64,000 nt of DNA from Galbibacter kalidii (GTDB lineage Bacteria > Bacteroidota > Bacteroidia > Flavobacteriales > Flavobacteriaceae). The stretch covers positions 169,959 to 233,958 of the forward strand of contig NZ_JAPFGA010000005.1 in the NCBI RefSeq assembly GCF_026241135.1. Direction: 5' to 3'. Under the pieces are notes generated by a model that had not been told where the DNA came from, ran no database searches, and saw nothing but the letters and a program-made list of their open reading frames with translations. Within the stretch, counting starts at the first letter, position 1. Each line of letters opens with the position of its first letter. The position numbers were made by a program, and so were the translations under genes. Positions 38,062 through 47,095 of the stretch are shown in pieces.

Positions 38062-38074
38062 TGTCAAACTATGA

Positions 38075-38126
38075 TAAACATTAGCAGCTATTGATAACCA
38101 AAAAGAAAGGATAGAAATTAAATTTG
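38075..38126 (+). promoter_or_regulatory. Operator/promoter of the GH2 gene (25-bp element, diverged copy 3)
   Basis: 38075-38099 matches the 25-bp element at 18 of 25 positions (TAAACATTAGCAGCTATTGA, then TAACC). After 19 nt comes TAAATTTG at 38119-38126, a good -7 box, 60 nt before the start codon. Identity of layout with copies 1 and 2 supports a shared activator. Confidence 0.55.
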
Positions 38127-38186
38127 AAAGCATTAAATGATCCTCAATAAGATCTTATCAAGTAACAAACATTTAAAAATTAATAA

Positions 38187-41183
38187 ATGAAAATCAAAAA
38201 ATTATATTTAATCATTTGTGGACTAGCATTCTTAATATATGGATGTTCTTTTTCTTTTCCTGATGGGGAAAACAAGAGGGACAAGTTTAATTTTAACCAT
38301 GGCTGGAAATTGCATATAGGGGATGTGGCAGAAGCAAAATCCGTCGATTACAATGATACTGGTTGGACAGATATAAACCTTCCTTATGCTTGGAACCAAT
38401 CAGAGGCATTTAAATTGGATATAAGAGACCTATCAACCGGGATAGCCTGGTACCGAAAAACCTTTCAATTACCTGAAGGGGTTACCGAAGAAAAGGTTTT
38501 TATAGAATTTGAAGGCGTACGGCAGATGGGAGAAGTATATGTGAATGGGAAATTTGTAGGTAGAAGTGAAAACGGGGTAATGGCTTTTGGTTTTGATTTA
38601 ACCCCCCATGTGAAACCTTATCCTCATGAAAATATAATTGCTGTAAAAACAGATAATGATTGGGGTTATAAGGAAAAAAGTAGCGGGTCGGGGTTTCAGT
38701 GGAGCGACAGAAACTTCAATGTGAACTACGGTGGCATCCCCAAAAATGTTTTTCTGCATATTACGCCTAAGGTATATCAAACCCTGCCATTGTATTCAGC
38801 ATTGGGAACCACGGGAACCTATGTATATGCCTCAGATATCAATATAAAAGAAAAAAAGGCGACAGTGAATGTTTCCTCTCAGGTTAAAAACGAATCCTCA
38901 AAATCTGTTGACGCACAGTTAAGGATCAGTATAGAGGATATGGAAGGGAACACAGTAAGTTCTTTTCCCGGGGAAACATATACGATGGATCCGGATGTTA
39001 TCATGGACTTAACGGCTTCTTCTTCGGTAGAAAATCTAAATTTTTGGAGTTGGGGATATGGCTACCTCTACAATGTGTATTCAGAACTTTTGATAGATGA
39101 TAAGCTTGTAGATAGGGTGGAAATCCGCACCGGGTTTAGAAAAACCAAATTTCAAGACGGAATGATATGGCTCAACGATCGTGTAATAATGATGAAAGGA
39201 TATGCCCAGCGTACAAGTAATGAATGGCCGGCAGTAGGGATGTCTGTTCCGGCATGGTTGAGCGATTACAGTAACAAATTGATGATTGAGAGTAGTGCGA
39301 ATCTGGTTCGCTGGATGCACATCACTCCATGGAAACAAGATATTGAGTCGTGTGACAGGGTGGGCTTGATACAAGCCATGCCCGCGGGAGATTCTGAAGG
39401 GGATGTAAAAGGCCGCAGATGGGAACAACGAAAAGAGGTGATGAGAGACGCCATCATCTATAACCGGAACAATCCGAGTATCCTTTTCTATGAATGTGGG
39501 AATGAAAGTATTTCCGAAGAACATATGAGCGAAATGCGGGAAATTCGGAATCAATACGATTCAAATGGCGGACGAGCCATTGGTAGCAGGGAGATGCTGG
39601 ATAGTGAAGTTGCTGAATATGGAGGCGAAATGCTTTACATCAACAAGAGTGCCGACATCCCGTTTTGGGCTATGGAATACAGCAGGGATGAAGGGCTACG
39701 TAAGTATTGGGACGAATTTACGCCCCCGTACCATAAAGATGGCGATGGACCATTATACAAAGGAGAGGATGCATCAATCTATAATAGAAATCAGGATTCC
39801 CATGCGATTGAGGACGTGGTTCGTTGGTTTGATTACTGGGAAATGAGACCCGGTACCGGAGAGCGGGTAAGTTCCGGAGGAGTTAATATTATATTTAGTG
39901 ATACCAATACTCATCACAGGGGAGAAGAAAATTACCGTAGAAGTGGGGAAGTGGACCCGATGCGGATTCCGAAGGAAAATTATTTTGCCCATAAAGTGAT
40001 TTGGGATGGATGGGTAGATACCGATACGCCCAATATACACATTATAGGTCATTGGAATTATGAAGCCGGGGTTGTCAAAGATATCACAGTAGTTTCTACT
40101 GCAGATGAGGTTGAACTGTTTGTCAATAATGAAAGCCTTGGCAAAGGAGAACAAAGCAAACGCTTCCTGTTTACATTCAAAGATGTAGCGTTTAAGCCGG
40201 GAAGTATTAAATCCGTAGGCTATGACAAAGAAGGAGAGGTCGTTTGTGAAACAGGAAAAACAACTTCAGGGGCGCCTTATGGTGTTAAGCTAACGTCCGT
40301 CGAAAGACCCGGAGGAATGTTGGCCGATGGCAGTGATCTGACTATTGTACAGGTTGAAGTTGTAGACAAAGACGGAAACCGTTGTCCAACGGCATTAAAT
40401 ATGATCGATTTTGATGTTGAAGGTGAAGGGGTTTTTATAGGTGGGATAGCACAAGGGCCTGATAATTATGTAGGAGCAGAATCACTTCCGGTGGAAGCAG
40501 GTGTTAACCGCATTTTTGTAAGGTCTACGGAAAAAGTAGGGGAGATCAAGGTGAAAGCTACTTCTGAAGGACTTAAAAGTGATGAAATAGGCATTAAAAC
40601 GATTGAAACAGATATTCAGAAACTATCAGAAGTAATGCCCGATGACGAGCTGCCATCCAATTTGGAGAAAGGACCTACCCCGACAATTCCATCATATCAA
40701 GTAAGCAGAACACCGATTAAAATAGTGGGAGCAGAAACAGTAACCCATGTATCTGATGTTGATAAAAGTTATGATGACAATGAGTTTACCGAATGGCGTA
40801 ACGAAGGCAATAAAAATGCTGTAATTGAATATGAACTGGAACGGGAAGCTGATATCAATCAAGCGGTTATCAAATTTGCCGGTTGGAGAAGAAGAAGCTA
40901 CCCGTTAAAAATTTATGTAGACGATAAGGAAGTATATCATGGGATGAGTCCGCTTAGCTTAGGTTATGTCACCTTTACTTTTCCACCAACTACAGGAAAA
41001 AGAGTTCGCGTAGAATTGGTTGGTCGTGCCCAGGATAGCGACAACATCAACATAATAGAGATTACCGGAAAAGTGGATCAGGCCGGATTAAAGTCCAGAG
41101 ACAGGACTACCGGAAAGTTGCGAATTATCGAGATAGAATTTTATGAACCCGTTTCAAATTCTATTAGCGATGTAGGAGAATAG
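38187..41183 (+). CDS. Glycoside hydrolase family 2 lipoprotein with C-terminal carbohydrate-binding-like domain
   Basis: A 998-residue GH2 enzyme with a lipoprotein signal (LIICGLAFLIYGCS). The sugar-binding sandwich (FNFNHGWKLHIGDVAEAKSV; GIAWYRKTFQLPEGV; VNGKFVGRSENGVMAFGFDL), an immunoglobulin-like domain and the TIM barrel follow in order. The acid/base is Glu440 in FYECGNESIS and the nucleophile candidate is Glu497 in FWAMEYSRDEG. Residues about 650-730 form a DUF4982-type domain (VISTADEVELFVNNESLGKG-like strand), and the C-terminal ~130 residues look like a discoidin/F5-8-type domain (TEWRNEGNKNAVIEYELERE). It would remove beta-linked galactose or glucuronate side sugars from oligosaccharides. 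It has its own promoter in the HTCS-linked set. Confidence 0.92.
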   Translation: MKIKKLYLIICGLAFLIYGCSFSFPDGENKRDKFNFNHGWKLHIGDVAEAKSVDYNDTGWTDINLPYAWNQSEAFKLDIRDLSTGIAWYRKTFQLPEGVTEEKVFIEFEGVRQMGEVYVNGKFVGRSENGVMAFGFDLTPHVKPYPHENIIAVKTDNDWGYKEKSSGSGFQWSDRNFNVNYGGIPKNVFLHITPKVYQTLPLYSALGTTGTYVYASDINIKEKKATVNVSSQVKNESSKSVDAQLRISIEDMEGNTVSSFPGETYTMDPDVIMDLTASSSVENLNFWSWGYGYLYNVYSELLIDDKLVDRVEIRTGFRKTKFQDGMIWLNDRVIMMKGYAQRTSNEWPAVGMSVPAWLSDYSNKLMIESSANLVRWMHITPWKQDIESCDRVGLIQAMPAGDSEGDVKGRRWEQRKEVMRDAIIYNRNNPSILFYECGNESISEEHMSEMREIRNQYDSNGGRAIGSREMLDSEVAEYGGEMLYINKSADIPFWAMEYSRDEGLRKYWDEFTPPYHKDGDGPLYKGEDASIYNRNQDSHAIEDVVRWFDYWEMRPGTGERVSSGGVNIIFSDTNTHHRGEENYRRSGEVDPMRIPKENYFAHKVIWDGWVDTDTPNIHIIGHWNYEAGVVKDITVVSTADEVELFVNNESLGKGEQSKRFLFTFKDVAFKPGSIKSVGYDKEGEVVCETGKTTSGAPYGVKLTSVERPGGMLADGSDLTIVQVEVVDKDGNRCPTALNMIDFDVEGEGVFIGGIAQGPDNYVGAESLPVEAGVNRIFVRSTEKVGEIKVKATSEGLKSDEIGIKTIETDIQKLSEVMPDDELPSNLEKGPTPTIPSYQVSRTPIKIVGAETVTHVSDVDKSYDDNEFTEWRNEGNKNAVIEYELEREADINQAVIKFAGWRRRSYPLKIYVDDKEVYHGMSPLSLGYVTFTFPPTTGKRVRVELVGRAQDSDNINIIEITGKVDQAGLKSRDRTTGKLRIIEIEFYEPVSNSISDVGE

Positions 41184-41237
41184 AAACAGAGATAAACAGA
41201 TAAACTAACTGATTAATTTAACCAACACCATTATTTT

Positions 41238-41498
41238 ATGAAAGACAAATATATTTTTAAATGCAGTTTGTTGCTCATTCTGATGCTTACAAGCATTTGT
41301 TATGGGCAAACGGAAGAAATATCCGGTAGGGTAACAGTTGACAATGGATTGCCATTAGGTGCCGGTATTTACGTCAAAGACACCTCTAATGCCACTAAAA
41401 GTTATTTTGATAAAAATTATGGCGCTTTACTTTTATTTCATCAACAAATATTTGAAAAAAATGTAAATAATTCAATAAAACAGGATGCGGCAGGATAG
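41238..41498 (+). pseudogene. Remnant of a SusC-family transporter (N-terminus only)
   Basis: An 86-codon frame starting with a signal peptide (MKDKYIFKCSLLLILMLTSI, then CYGQ) and the opening of the carboxypeptidase-D-like domain of SusC proteins (EEISGRVTVDNGLPLGAGIY; VKDTSNATKSYFDKNYG). After about residue 64 the sequence changes to an unrelated, lysine- and asparagine-rich tail. Intact SusC proteins in this window have 1061-1093 residues, so over 90% is missing. The 3' end overlaps the AGGAT-type promoter of the next operon, so the deletion joined the start of one SusC gene to the promoter of another. Confidence 0.75.
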
Positions 41499-41525
41499 AG
41501 TCTCATTTTTGTTATGTTAATTTTA
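41482..41525 (+). promoter_or_regulatory. AGGAT-type operator/promoter of the FAS1/SusCD operon
   Basis: AGGATGCGGCAGGATA at 41482-41497 (two AGGAT half-sites at 10-bp spacing), exactly 20 nt, then the -7-like TAATTTTA at 41518-41525, and an ATG 39 nt later. The same distances are found at 58609 before GH115. Confidence 0.6.
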
Positions 41526-41564
41526 TCAAAAAATTATGTTAAAAAAAATACTAAATCTAATATA

Positions 41565-43799
41565 ATGAAGAAAAAGATAAGCTACTATTTACTTTTCCTG
41601 CCATTGATTTTTTTTACGGCCAGTTGTAGTAATGATGAAGTTGAAGAATATTATTCGAGACCTGACGATCTTGAGGCTCCTATTTATCAACAGTTAGATG
41701 CAAGGGGCAATTTTACCAACTTAATTACCCTCATCGACAAATCAGGATATAAAGATATACTGGGAAAAGCCGGTTATTGGACCATGATGGCACCAAATGA
41801 TGAAGCATTTACCCAATTCTTTCAAGAACAAGGAATTTCAGATGCGTCGAGTGTCGATTCCCTAACGGCTTCCAAAATTGTGAAATATGCACTTATATAC
41901 AATGCCTTCCGTACAGAAAGACTTTCAGATTATCAGTCTATTATTGGTTGGGTAGAAGATTTGGCCTTTAGAAGAAGAACCGCTTATTACGATGGTTTTC
42001 AAACCAAAAACATAAACGGTAGTCCCATGGTTATTGTGGGGTCAAACCGCAATAATTCTCTTGGAGGCGATCCCTATATTTCAGGAGACAACAACAACAA
42101 GTACATTACTTATTTTACGGAAGAATATATGGCTGCTTTAGGGGTCGGGAGTTCTGATTACAACTATTTTTTCCCTAACTCAGCCTATACAGGGTTTAAT
42201 GTGCTAGGAGCCGAAACCGTTCAAGCAGACATTGTAGCTGAAAACGGGATCATTCACGAAGTTGACAAAGTATCCCTCCCACCAATAAATTTAGATCAAA
42301 AGCTTGAAGAAAGCCCTGATTACAGTCTCTTTAGGGATATGTTGGAAGCCAATTTGGTCAATTATGTTTTTGATGAAGAGGCTACGACTACCTATCAAAA
42401 TTTCACTAAAAAGTCAGATGAAGTTTATGTTAAAGTTTATGATCCGGCGTTGTCATTCTCTCCTAATAACGAAAACTACCTAAAGGAAGAAGATAACGAT
42501 GGGCAAATAGATGCTTATACTTTAATTGTTCCGGAAAATGCTGCCTTTCAGACATTTGTAGATGAGGTTCTGTTAAAAAATTATCCTTCTTTGGATAAAT
42601 TGCCCAAATATGTATTCGAAGACTTTTTTAATGCCCATATGGTTCCGAATGCTGTTTGGCCTTCTAAAGCCGGAGGTTACAGCAATGCTTTGGAAGAGGA
42701 TATCCGGATAGATATGGGAACTGACGTTATAGAAGCTGAAATTTTAAGTAACGGATTCTTTTTTGGAACAAGCAAAATACAGGCTTCCAATTTATTTTAC
42801 AGTGTTTATACTTCTGCTTACTTGGATCCGGCATTTACCTTAGCTACACGTCTTTTTAATGACGGATCAGGGTTTCGTGAGATTATAAGCAATATTTACA
42901 ACAATTATACATTGTTTCTTCCTTCAGACGAAGTTTTAATGGACTTAGGGTATGATTACGATATAGATCGTTCCGAATGGGTATATACCTCTCCCGAAAC
43001 CGGAAATACCGTGCGGGGTACTTTAGCAAGATCCCGTTTGTTAAGGGTTTTGTATAACAGTATTATTTCTACACCAGACCTCGAATTAAATGACTTATCC
43101 GGATCCGGTATCATCCGTTCAGGTGATTTTACCCTTCCCGGTGAATATATCAAATGGGAAAATAACCAAGTGTTTGCCGCAGGAAACGAAGTGTTGGAAA
43201 ATCGTGTGAATATTTTAGGGTACGAAGATCGACAAAACGGACGTACCTACTATATTGATAACATTTTGGAGTTTAGTGAAGAATTCCAAGGAGTTGACTT
43301 GTCCCAACTTGCTTCAGAACCAGATTCTCAATTTCTTTATTTCTTTGAGTTCTTAAGGAGCTCCGGTATGTATGATGATGATTCCGGTGCTATTGACGGT
43401 GTAGAATTAGGAACATTCTACACATTTGTTATACCAAATAACGATGCCATTAGTCAAGCTGTTATGGACGGAATGCTTCCCGGTGATCCATTAACAGGGG
43501 AACCCAATTTTACATTAGAATCGACCTTGGAACAAGGGCAAGTAGCAAATTTTATTAAATACCATATCCTAGCTACCCGTACAGCCTCTGATGATGGATT
43601 GATAACCGGTTTAACAGAAACTTTACGTAAAACAGAGTTAGGTGATGAAACTTATGTTTCTGTAATCTCAGCACCCGGAGCACTTAGTTTTGTTGGTGAA
43701 TCACAAAGGGAAGCTGTTTATATTCCTGAACAAAGCAACCACCTTGCCGATCGCTCTCTTATACACTTAGTAGACAACTATCTTTTATACACCGAATAA
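41565..43799 (+). CDS. Four-FAS1-domain (fasciclin) surface lipoprotein
   Basis: A 744-residue lipoprotein from the ATG at 41565 (MKKKISYYLLFLPLIFFTAS-C lipobox); the frame is open 17 codons further but with no leader. Four fasciclin (FAS1) repeats can be seen from their core strands: YWTMMAPNDEAFTQFF, YTLIVPENAAFQTFV, YTLFLPSDEVLMDLG and YTFVIPNNDAISQAV, with the closing NGIIHEVDKV and RSLIHLVDNYLLY motifs. FAS1 domains are adhesive and bind proteins or glycans. It starts the operon and ends one base before the SusC gene, so it is likely an accessory surface glycan-binding or adhesion protein. No catalytic residues are expected. Confidence 0.9.
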   Translation: MKKKISYYLLFLPLIFFTASCSNDEVEEYYSRPDDLEAPIYQQLDARGNFTNLITLIDKSGYKDILGKAGYWTMMAPNDEAFTQFFQEQGISDASSVDSLTASKIVKYALIYNAFRTERLSDYQSIIGWVEDLAFRRRTAYYDGFQTKNINGSPMVIVGSNRNNSLGGDPYISGDNNNKYITYFTEEYMAALGVGSSDYNYFFPNSAYTGFNVLGAETVQADIVAENGIIHEVDKVSLPPINLDQKLEESPDYSLFRDMLEANLVNYVFDEEATTTYQNFTKKSDEVYVKVYDPALSFSPNNENYLKEEDNDGQIDAYTLIVPENAAFQTFVDEVLLKNYPSLDKLPKYVFEDFFNAHMVPNAVWPSKAGGYSNALEEDIRIDMGTDVIEAEILSNGFFFGTSKIQASNLFYSVYTSAYLDPAFTLATRLFNDGSGFREIISNIYNNYTLFLPSDEVLMDLGYDYDIDRSEWVYTSPETGNTVRGTLARSRLLRVLYNSIISTPDLELNDLSGSGIIRSGDFTLPGEYIKWENNQVFAAGNEVLENRVNILGYEDRQNGRTYYIDNILEFSEEFQGVDLSQLASEPDSQFLYFFEFLRSSGMYDDDSGAIDGVELGTFYTFVIPNNDAISQAVMDGMLPGDPLTGEPNFTLESTLEQGQVANFIKYHILATRTASDDGLITGLTETLRKTELGDETYVSVISAPGALSFVGESQREAVYIPEQSNHLADRSLIHLVDNYLLYTE

Positions 43800-43800
43800 A

Positions 43801-46800
43801 ATGAAACATATTAATACCAAATTACTTTGTTTATTTACTGTATTGACAATCTTAACTTCTTTCAACATATCGGCCCAAACATCTGGTGGAGTTGTAAGAG
43901 GGTTAGTGATCGATGCAGGGACCAACGAACCAATTCCCGGGGCAACCGTAATAGAACAGGATGCAGAAAACAGGACTGTAACCGGTGTTACAACCGACTT
44001 TGATGGGAATTACGCTATTCGCATAAAAAACCCTAACAATAGATTGGTTATTTCATTTATAGGCTACACGACACAAACCATACCTATTAATAACCAAGAA
44101 GATATCGACGTGAAAATGGTTTCTTCTGTTGAAGACCTGGATGAAGTTGTAATTATGGCAGAAAAATCAACAGATGATGGGTTGATGGGCATAGCCGAAC
44201 GTAATTTAACCACCAGTGCCGTAACCGTTAAAGCCCAAGATGTGGAAACCACTCAAGCAGCCTCTATAGATGAAGCACTTCAAGGAAGAGTGCCCGGGGT
44301 TGATATTGTGGCTAATTCCGGAGATCCGGGTGCCGGCATGCAAATACGTATTAGAGGAACTTCTTCCATTACTGGGTCGTCAAACCCGCTTATAGTAGTA
44401 GATGGTATGCCCTATGAAACATCCATTCCGGAAGATTTTAACTTTGGTACGGCAGACGAACAAGGTTATGCAGCCTTATTAAACATTGCACCATCAGATA
44501 TTGAAAGTATTACTATATTAAAGGATGCTGCTGCTACTGCTATGTGGGGAGCTCGTGCAGCCGCCGGGGTTCTGATTATTAATACCAAAAGGGGGGCTGT
44601 AGGAAAACCCAAAATCAGCTATACTTTTAGAGGAACTTTTTCTAAACTTCCAAATGCGATACCCATGCTGACCGGAGATCAATATTCACAATTGATTCCG
44701 GAAGCCTATATGAATCGAACAGGAACTCCACTAAACACACTTGATGTTAAAGAGTTTATGTACGACCCACAAGAAGTTTACTATTACAAAAATTATAGTA
44801 ATAATACCGATTGGGTAGAGGCTATTTCACAAACAGGTGTTACCGGAGAACACAACCTTTCTTTACAAGGAGGTGGTGAAAAAGCACGTTATTTTACCTC
44901 TGTAGGTTATTATAACTCACGGGGGGTGACCAAAGGGACCGGTTATGAACGTATCAATGGTAGGTTAAACTTGGATTATGTAGTATCAGACCGTATCCGG
45001 TTTAGAACGGATATCTCTTATACACATTCTAATACTGACAGGAATTATGTAAACACCTTTGGCACAAGAGACAGGGATCGTTTAAGAAGTATTGCTTATA
45101 CAAAAATGCCTAATATGAGTGTTTATGAATATGATGAAATGGGCAATCTTACACCTAATTATTTTTCACCGGCCGAAAACATTCAAGGGTCATACTCCAG
45201 TACCTATAACCCGGTTGCCATGGCCGAATTTGCTACAAACAATCAAATAGGGGAGCGTATTGTGCCGCACTTTAATTTAAAAATTGATTTAATCCCAAAC
45301 CGGTTAATTTCCACATTCGACCTTCAGTTTGATTTTAACAGTACAAAAGTCAAATCATTTTTACCACAAAATGCTACCGGTAGGCCTTTTACAGAAACAG
45401 TTGTAAACCGCGCTTCTGATGCCGATATAGATGCGACAAGTATAACCTCTAAAACAAATTTTGTTTATACACCTGATTTAGGCAATAAACATAGTTTACA
45501 ATCAATTCTATCGTTTCAGACCAATGATTACACATACGAATCCCATCAAGCACTTACCTCAAATACAGCTTCTTATCTATTGACTGATCCTTCTGTTCCT
45601 TCTAGAACCCAAAATTCGGGATTAAGGCTGTATACAAATAATAGTCAATCAAGGAGTGCAGCTGCATTGATCAATGCACAATATGGATTTTTAGACCGCT
45701 ATCTAATTAATGTAGGTTTGAGAGCCGATGGTAACTCCAAATTTGGTCCGGAAAACCGTTATGCACTGTTTCCTTCTATTTCTACCCGTTGGAGGGTATC
45801 CAGCGAAAAGTTTATGGAACAATACGATTTTATAGATGATTTCAGTATTCGCGCCAGTTACGGAAAATCAGGTAGAGCACCGCGTTACGATTATCGCTAT
45901 TTTAATATTTATAGCAACTATAACACCGAATATTTAGGTTCAAACGGGGTGTATCCCCAAAACATTCTGTTAAGCAATCTACGTTGGGAAACACTTACGG
46001 GGAAAAACTTAGGTTTTAACCTTCGAATGTTTAGGCAACGTTTTATGCTTGATGTCGATCTTTATCAGAACCGTACCGAAGACCTTCTTTTCAGAAACAT
46101 TGATTTAACAACAATTTCAGGTTATTCTGAACTATCTGATAAAAATGTCGGGGTTTTAGATAATCAGGGTTGGGAAATAGGACTGAATACAACGCCGTTC
46201 AGGTCTGAAAAGTGGAAAGTAGACTTCAACTTTAACATTTCCAGCAACGAAAACATTATACGTGAAATTTCAGAATTTTATCCAAATGAAAATGGAAATG
46301 TTGATCGAAATGGGGAATACAAACGCTTTTTGCAAGTTGACAACCCATTTGGTTCTTTCTATGGTTATAAGTTTTTGGGGGTATACCCTGACTTAGAATC
46401 CACACAGGCACGTGATGAAAATGGTAATATAATTACCGGGCCTAGTGGTGAGGTTGTTTATATGCGGTTTAATTATCCAAATACAGATTATACTTTCCAA
46501 CCCGGTGATGCGATGTATGAAGACGTTAATAAAGATGGAAACATAGACAGTCGCGATGTAGTTTATTTAGGTAATAGTAACCCAAAATTCACCGGTGGTT
46601 TTGGATCGACGATAACCTATAACGACCAGTTTAAATTGCTAGTGTTCTTTACCTATCGTATAGATTACGATATTATAAACGGGACAGACATGTTAACTAC
46701 CAATATGTATGGTTTTGACAACCAAAGTAAAGCTGTATTGTCCAGATGGAGAAATCCGGGGGATCAAACAGATATGCCCAGGGCAATATACAGGGGCGGA

Positions 46801-47082
46801 TACAACTGGTTGGGTTCTAGCCGCTATGTAGAAGATGCATCATTTTTAAGGCTTAGATCGGTTACATTCCGCTATAATTTTAGCAAAAGTCTTTTGAAAA
46901 GTTTAAAGCTGGATGATGTAAACGCTTACATTACAGTCGATAATCTTGCAACTTTCACAAAGTATCGTGGACAGGATCCGGAAGTAAATATGCGCAGTGG
47001 AGATCCGTTTGGTATTGCAATAGATTATTCGCGTACACCGCCTACCCGTCGTTTCTCTTTAGGTTTACAAATTAGATTTTAA
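43801..47082 (+). CDS. SusC/RagA-family TonB-dependent transporter
   Basis: A 1093-residue transporter: signal peptide (LLCLFTVLTILTSFNISAQ), carboxypeptidase-D-like domain (VRGLVIDAGTNEPIPGATVI; DFDGNYAIRI), a TonB-box-like stretch (DLDEVVIMAEKS), plug (LQGRVPGVDIVANSG; MQIRIRGTSSITGSSNP; LKDAAATAMWGARAAAGVLI) and a 22-strand barrel ending in RRFSLGLQIRF. It begins one base after the FAS1 gene and is followed after 13 bp by its SusD partner. Together they import an oligosaccharide across the outer membrane with energy from TonB. Confidence 0.97.
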   Translation: MKHINTKLLCLFTVLTILTSFNISAQTSGGVVRGLVIDAGTNEPIPGATVIEQDAENRTVTGVTTDFDGNYAIRIKNPNNRLVISFIGYTTQTIPINNQEDIDVKMVSSVEDLDEVVIMAEKSTDDGLMGIAERNLTTSAVTVKAQDVETTQAASIDEALQGRVPGVDIVANSGDPGAGMQIRIRGTSSITGSSNPLIVVDGMPYETSIPEDFNFGTADEQGYAALLNIAPSDIESITILKDAAATAMWGARAAAGVLIINTKRGAVGKPKISYTFRGTFSKLPNAIPMLTGDQYSQLIPEAYMNRTGTPLNTLDVKEFMYDPQEVYYYKNYSNNTDWVEAISQTGVTGEHNLSLQGGGEKARYFTSVGYYNSRGVTKGTGYERINGRLNLDYVVSDRIRFRTDISYTHSNTDRNYVNTFGTRDRDRLRSIAYTKMPNMSVYEYDEMGNLTPNYFSPAENIQGSYSSTYNPVAMAEFATNNQIGERIVPHFNLKIDLIPNRLISTFDLQFDFNSTKVKSFLPQNATGRPFTETVVNRASDADIDATSITSKTNFVYTPDLGNKHSLQSILSFQTNDYTYESHQALTSNTASYLLTDPSVPSRTQNSGLRLYTNNSQSRSAAALINAQYGFLDRYLINVGLRADGNSKFGPENRYALFPSISTRWRVSSEKFMEQYDFIDDFSIRASYGKSGRAPRYDYRYFNIYSNYNTEYLGSNGVYPQNILLSNLRWETLTGKNLGFNLRMFRQRFMLDVDLYQNRTEDLLFRNIDLTTISGYSELSDKNVGVLDNQGWEIGLNTTPFRSEKWKVDFNFNISSNENIIREISEFYPNENGNVDRNGEYKRFLQVDNPFGSFYGYKFLGVYPDLESTQARDENGNIITGPSGEVVYMRFNYPNTDYTFQPGDAMYEDVNKDGNIDSRDVVYLGNSNPKFTGGFGSTITYNDQFKLLVFFTYRIDYDIINGTDMLTTNMYGFDNQSKAVLSRWRNPGDQTDMPRAIYRGGYNWLGSSRYVEDASFLRLRSVTFRYNFSKSLLKSLKLDDVNAYITVDNLATFTKYRGQDPEVNMRSGDPFGIAIDYSRTPPTRRFSLGLQIRF

Positions 47083-47095
47083 AAAAATTAGAATT

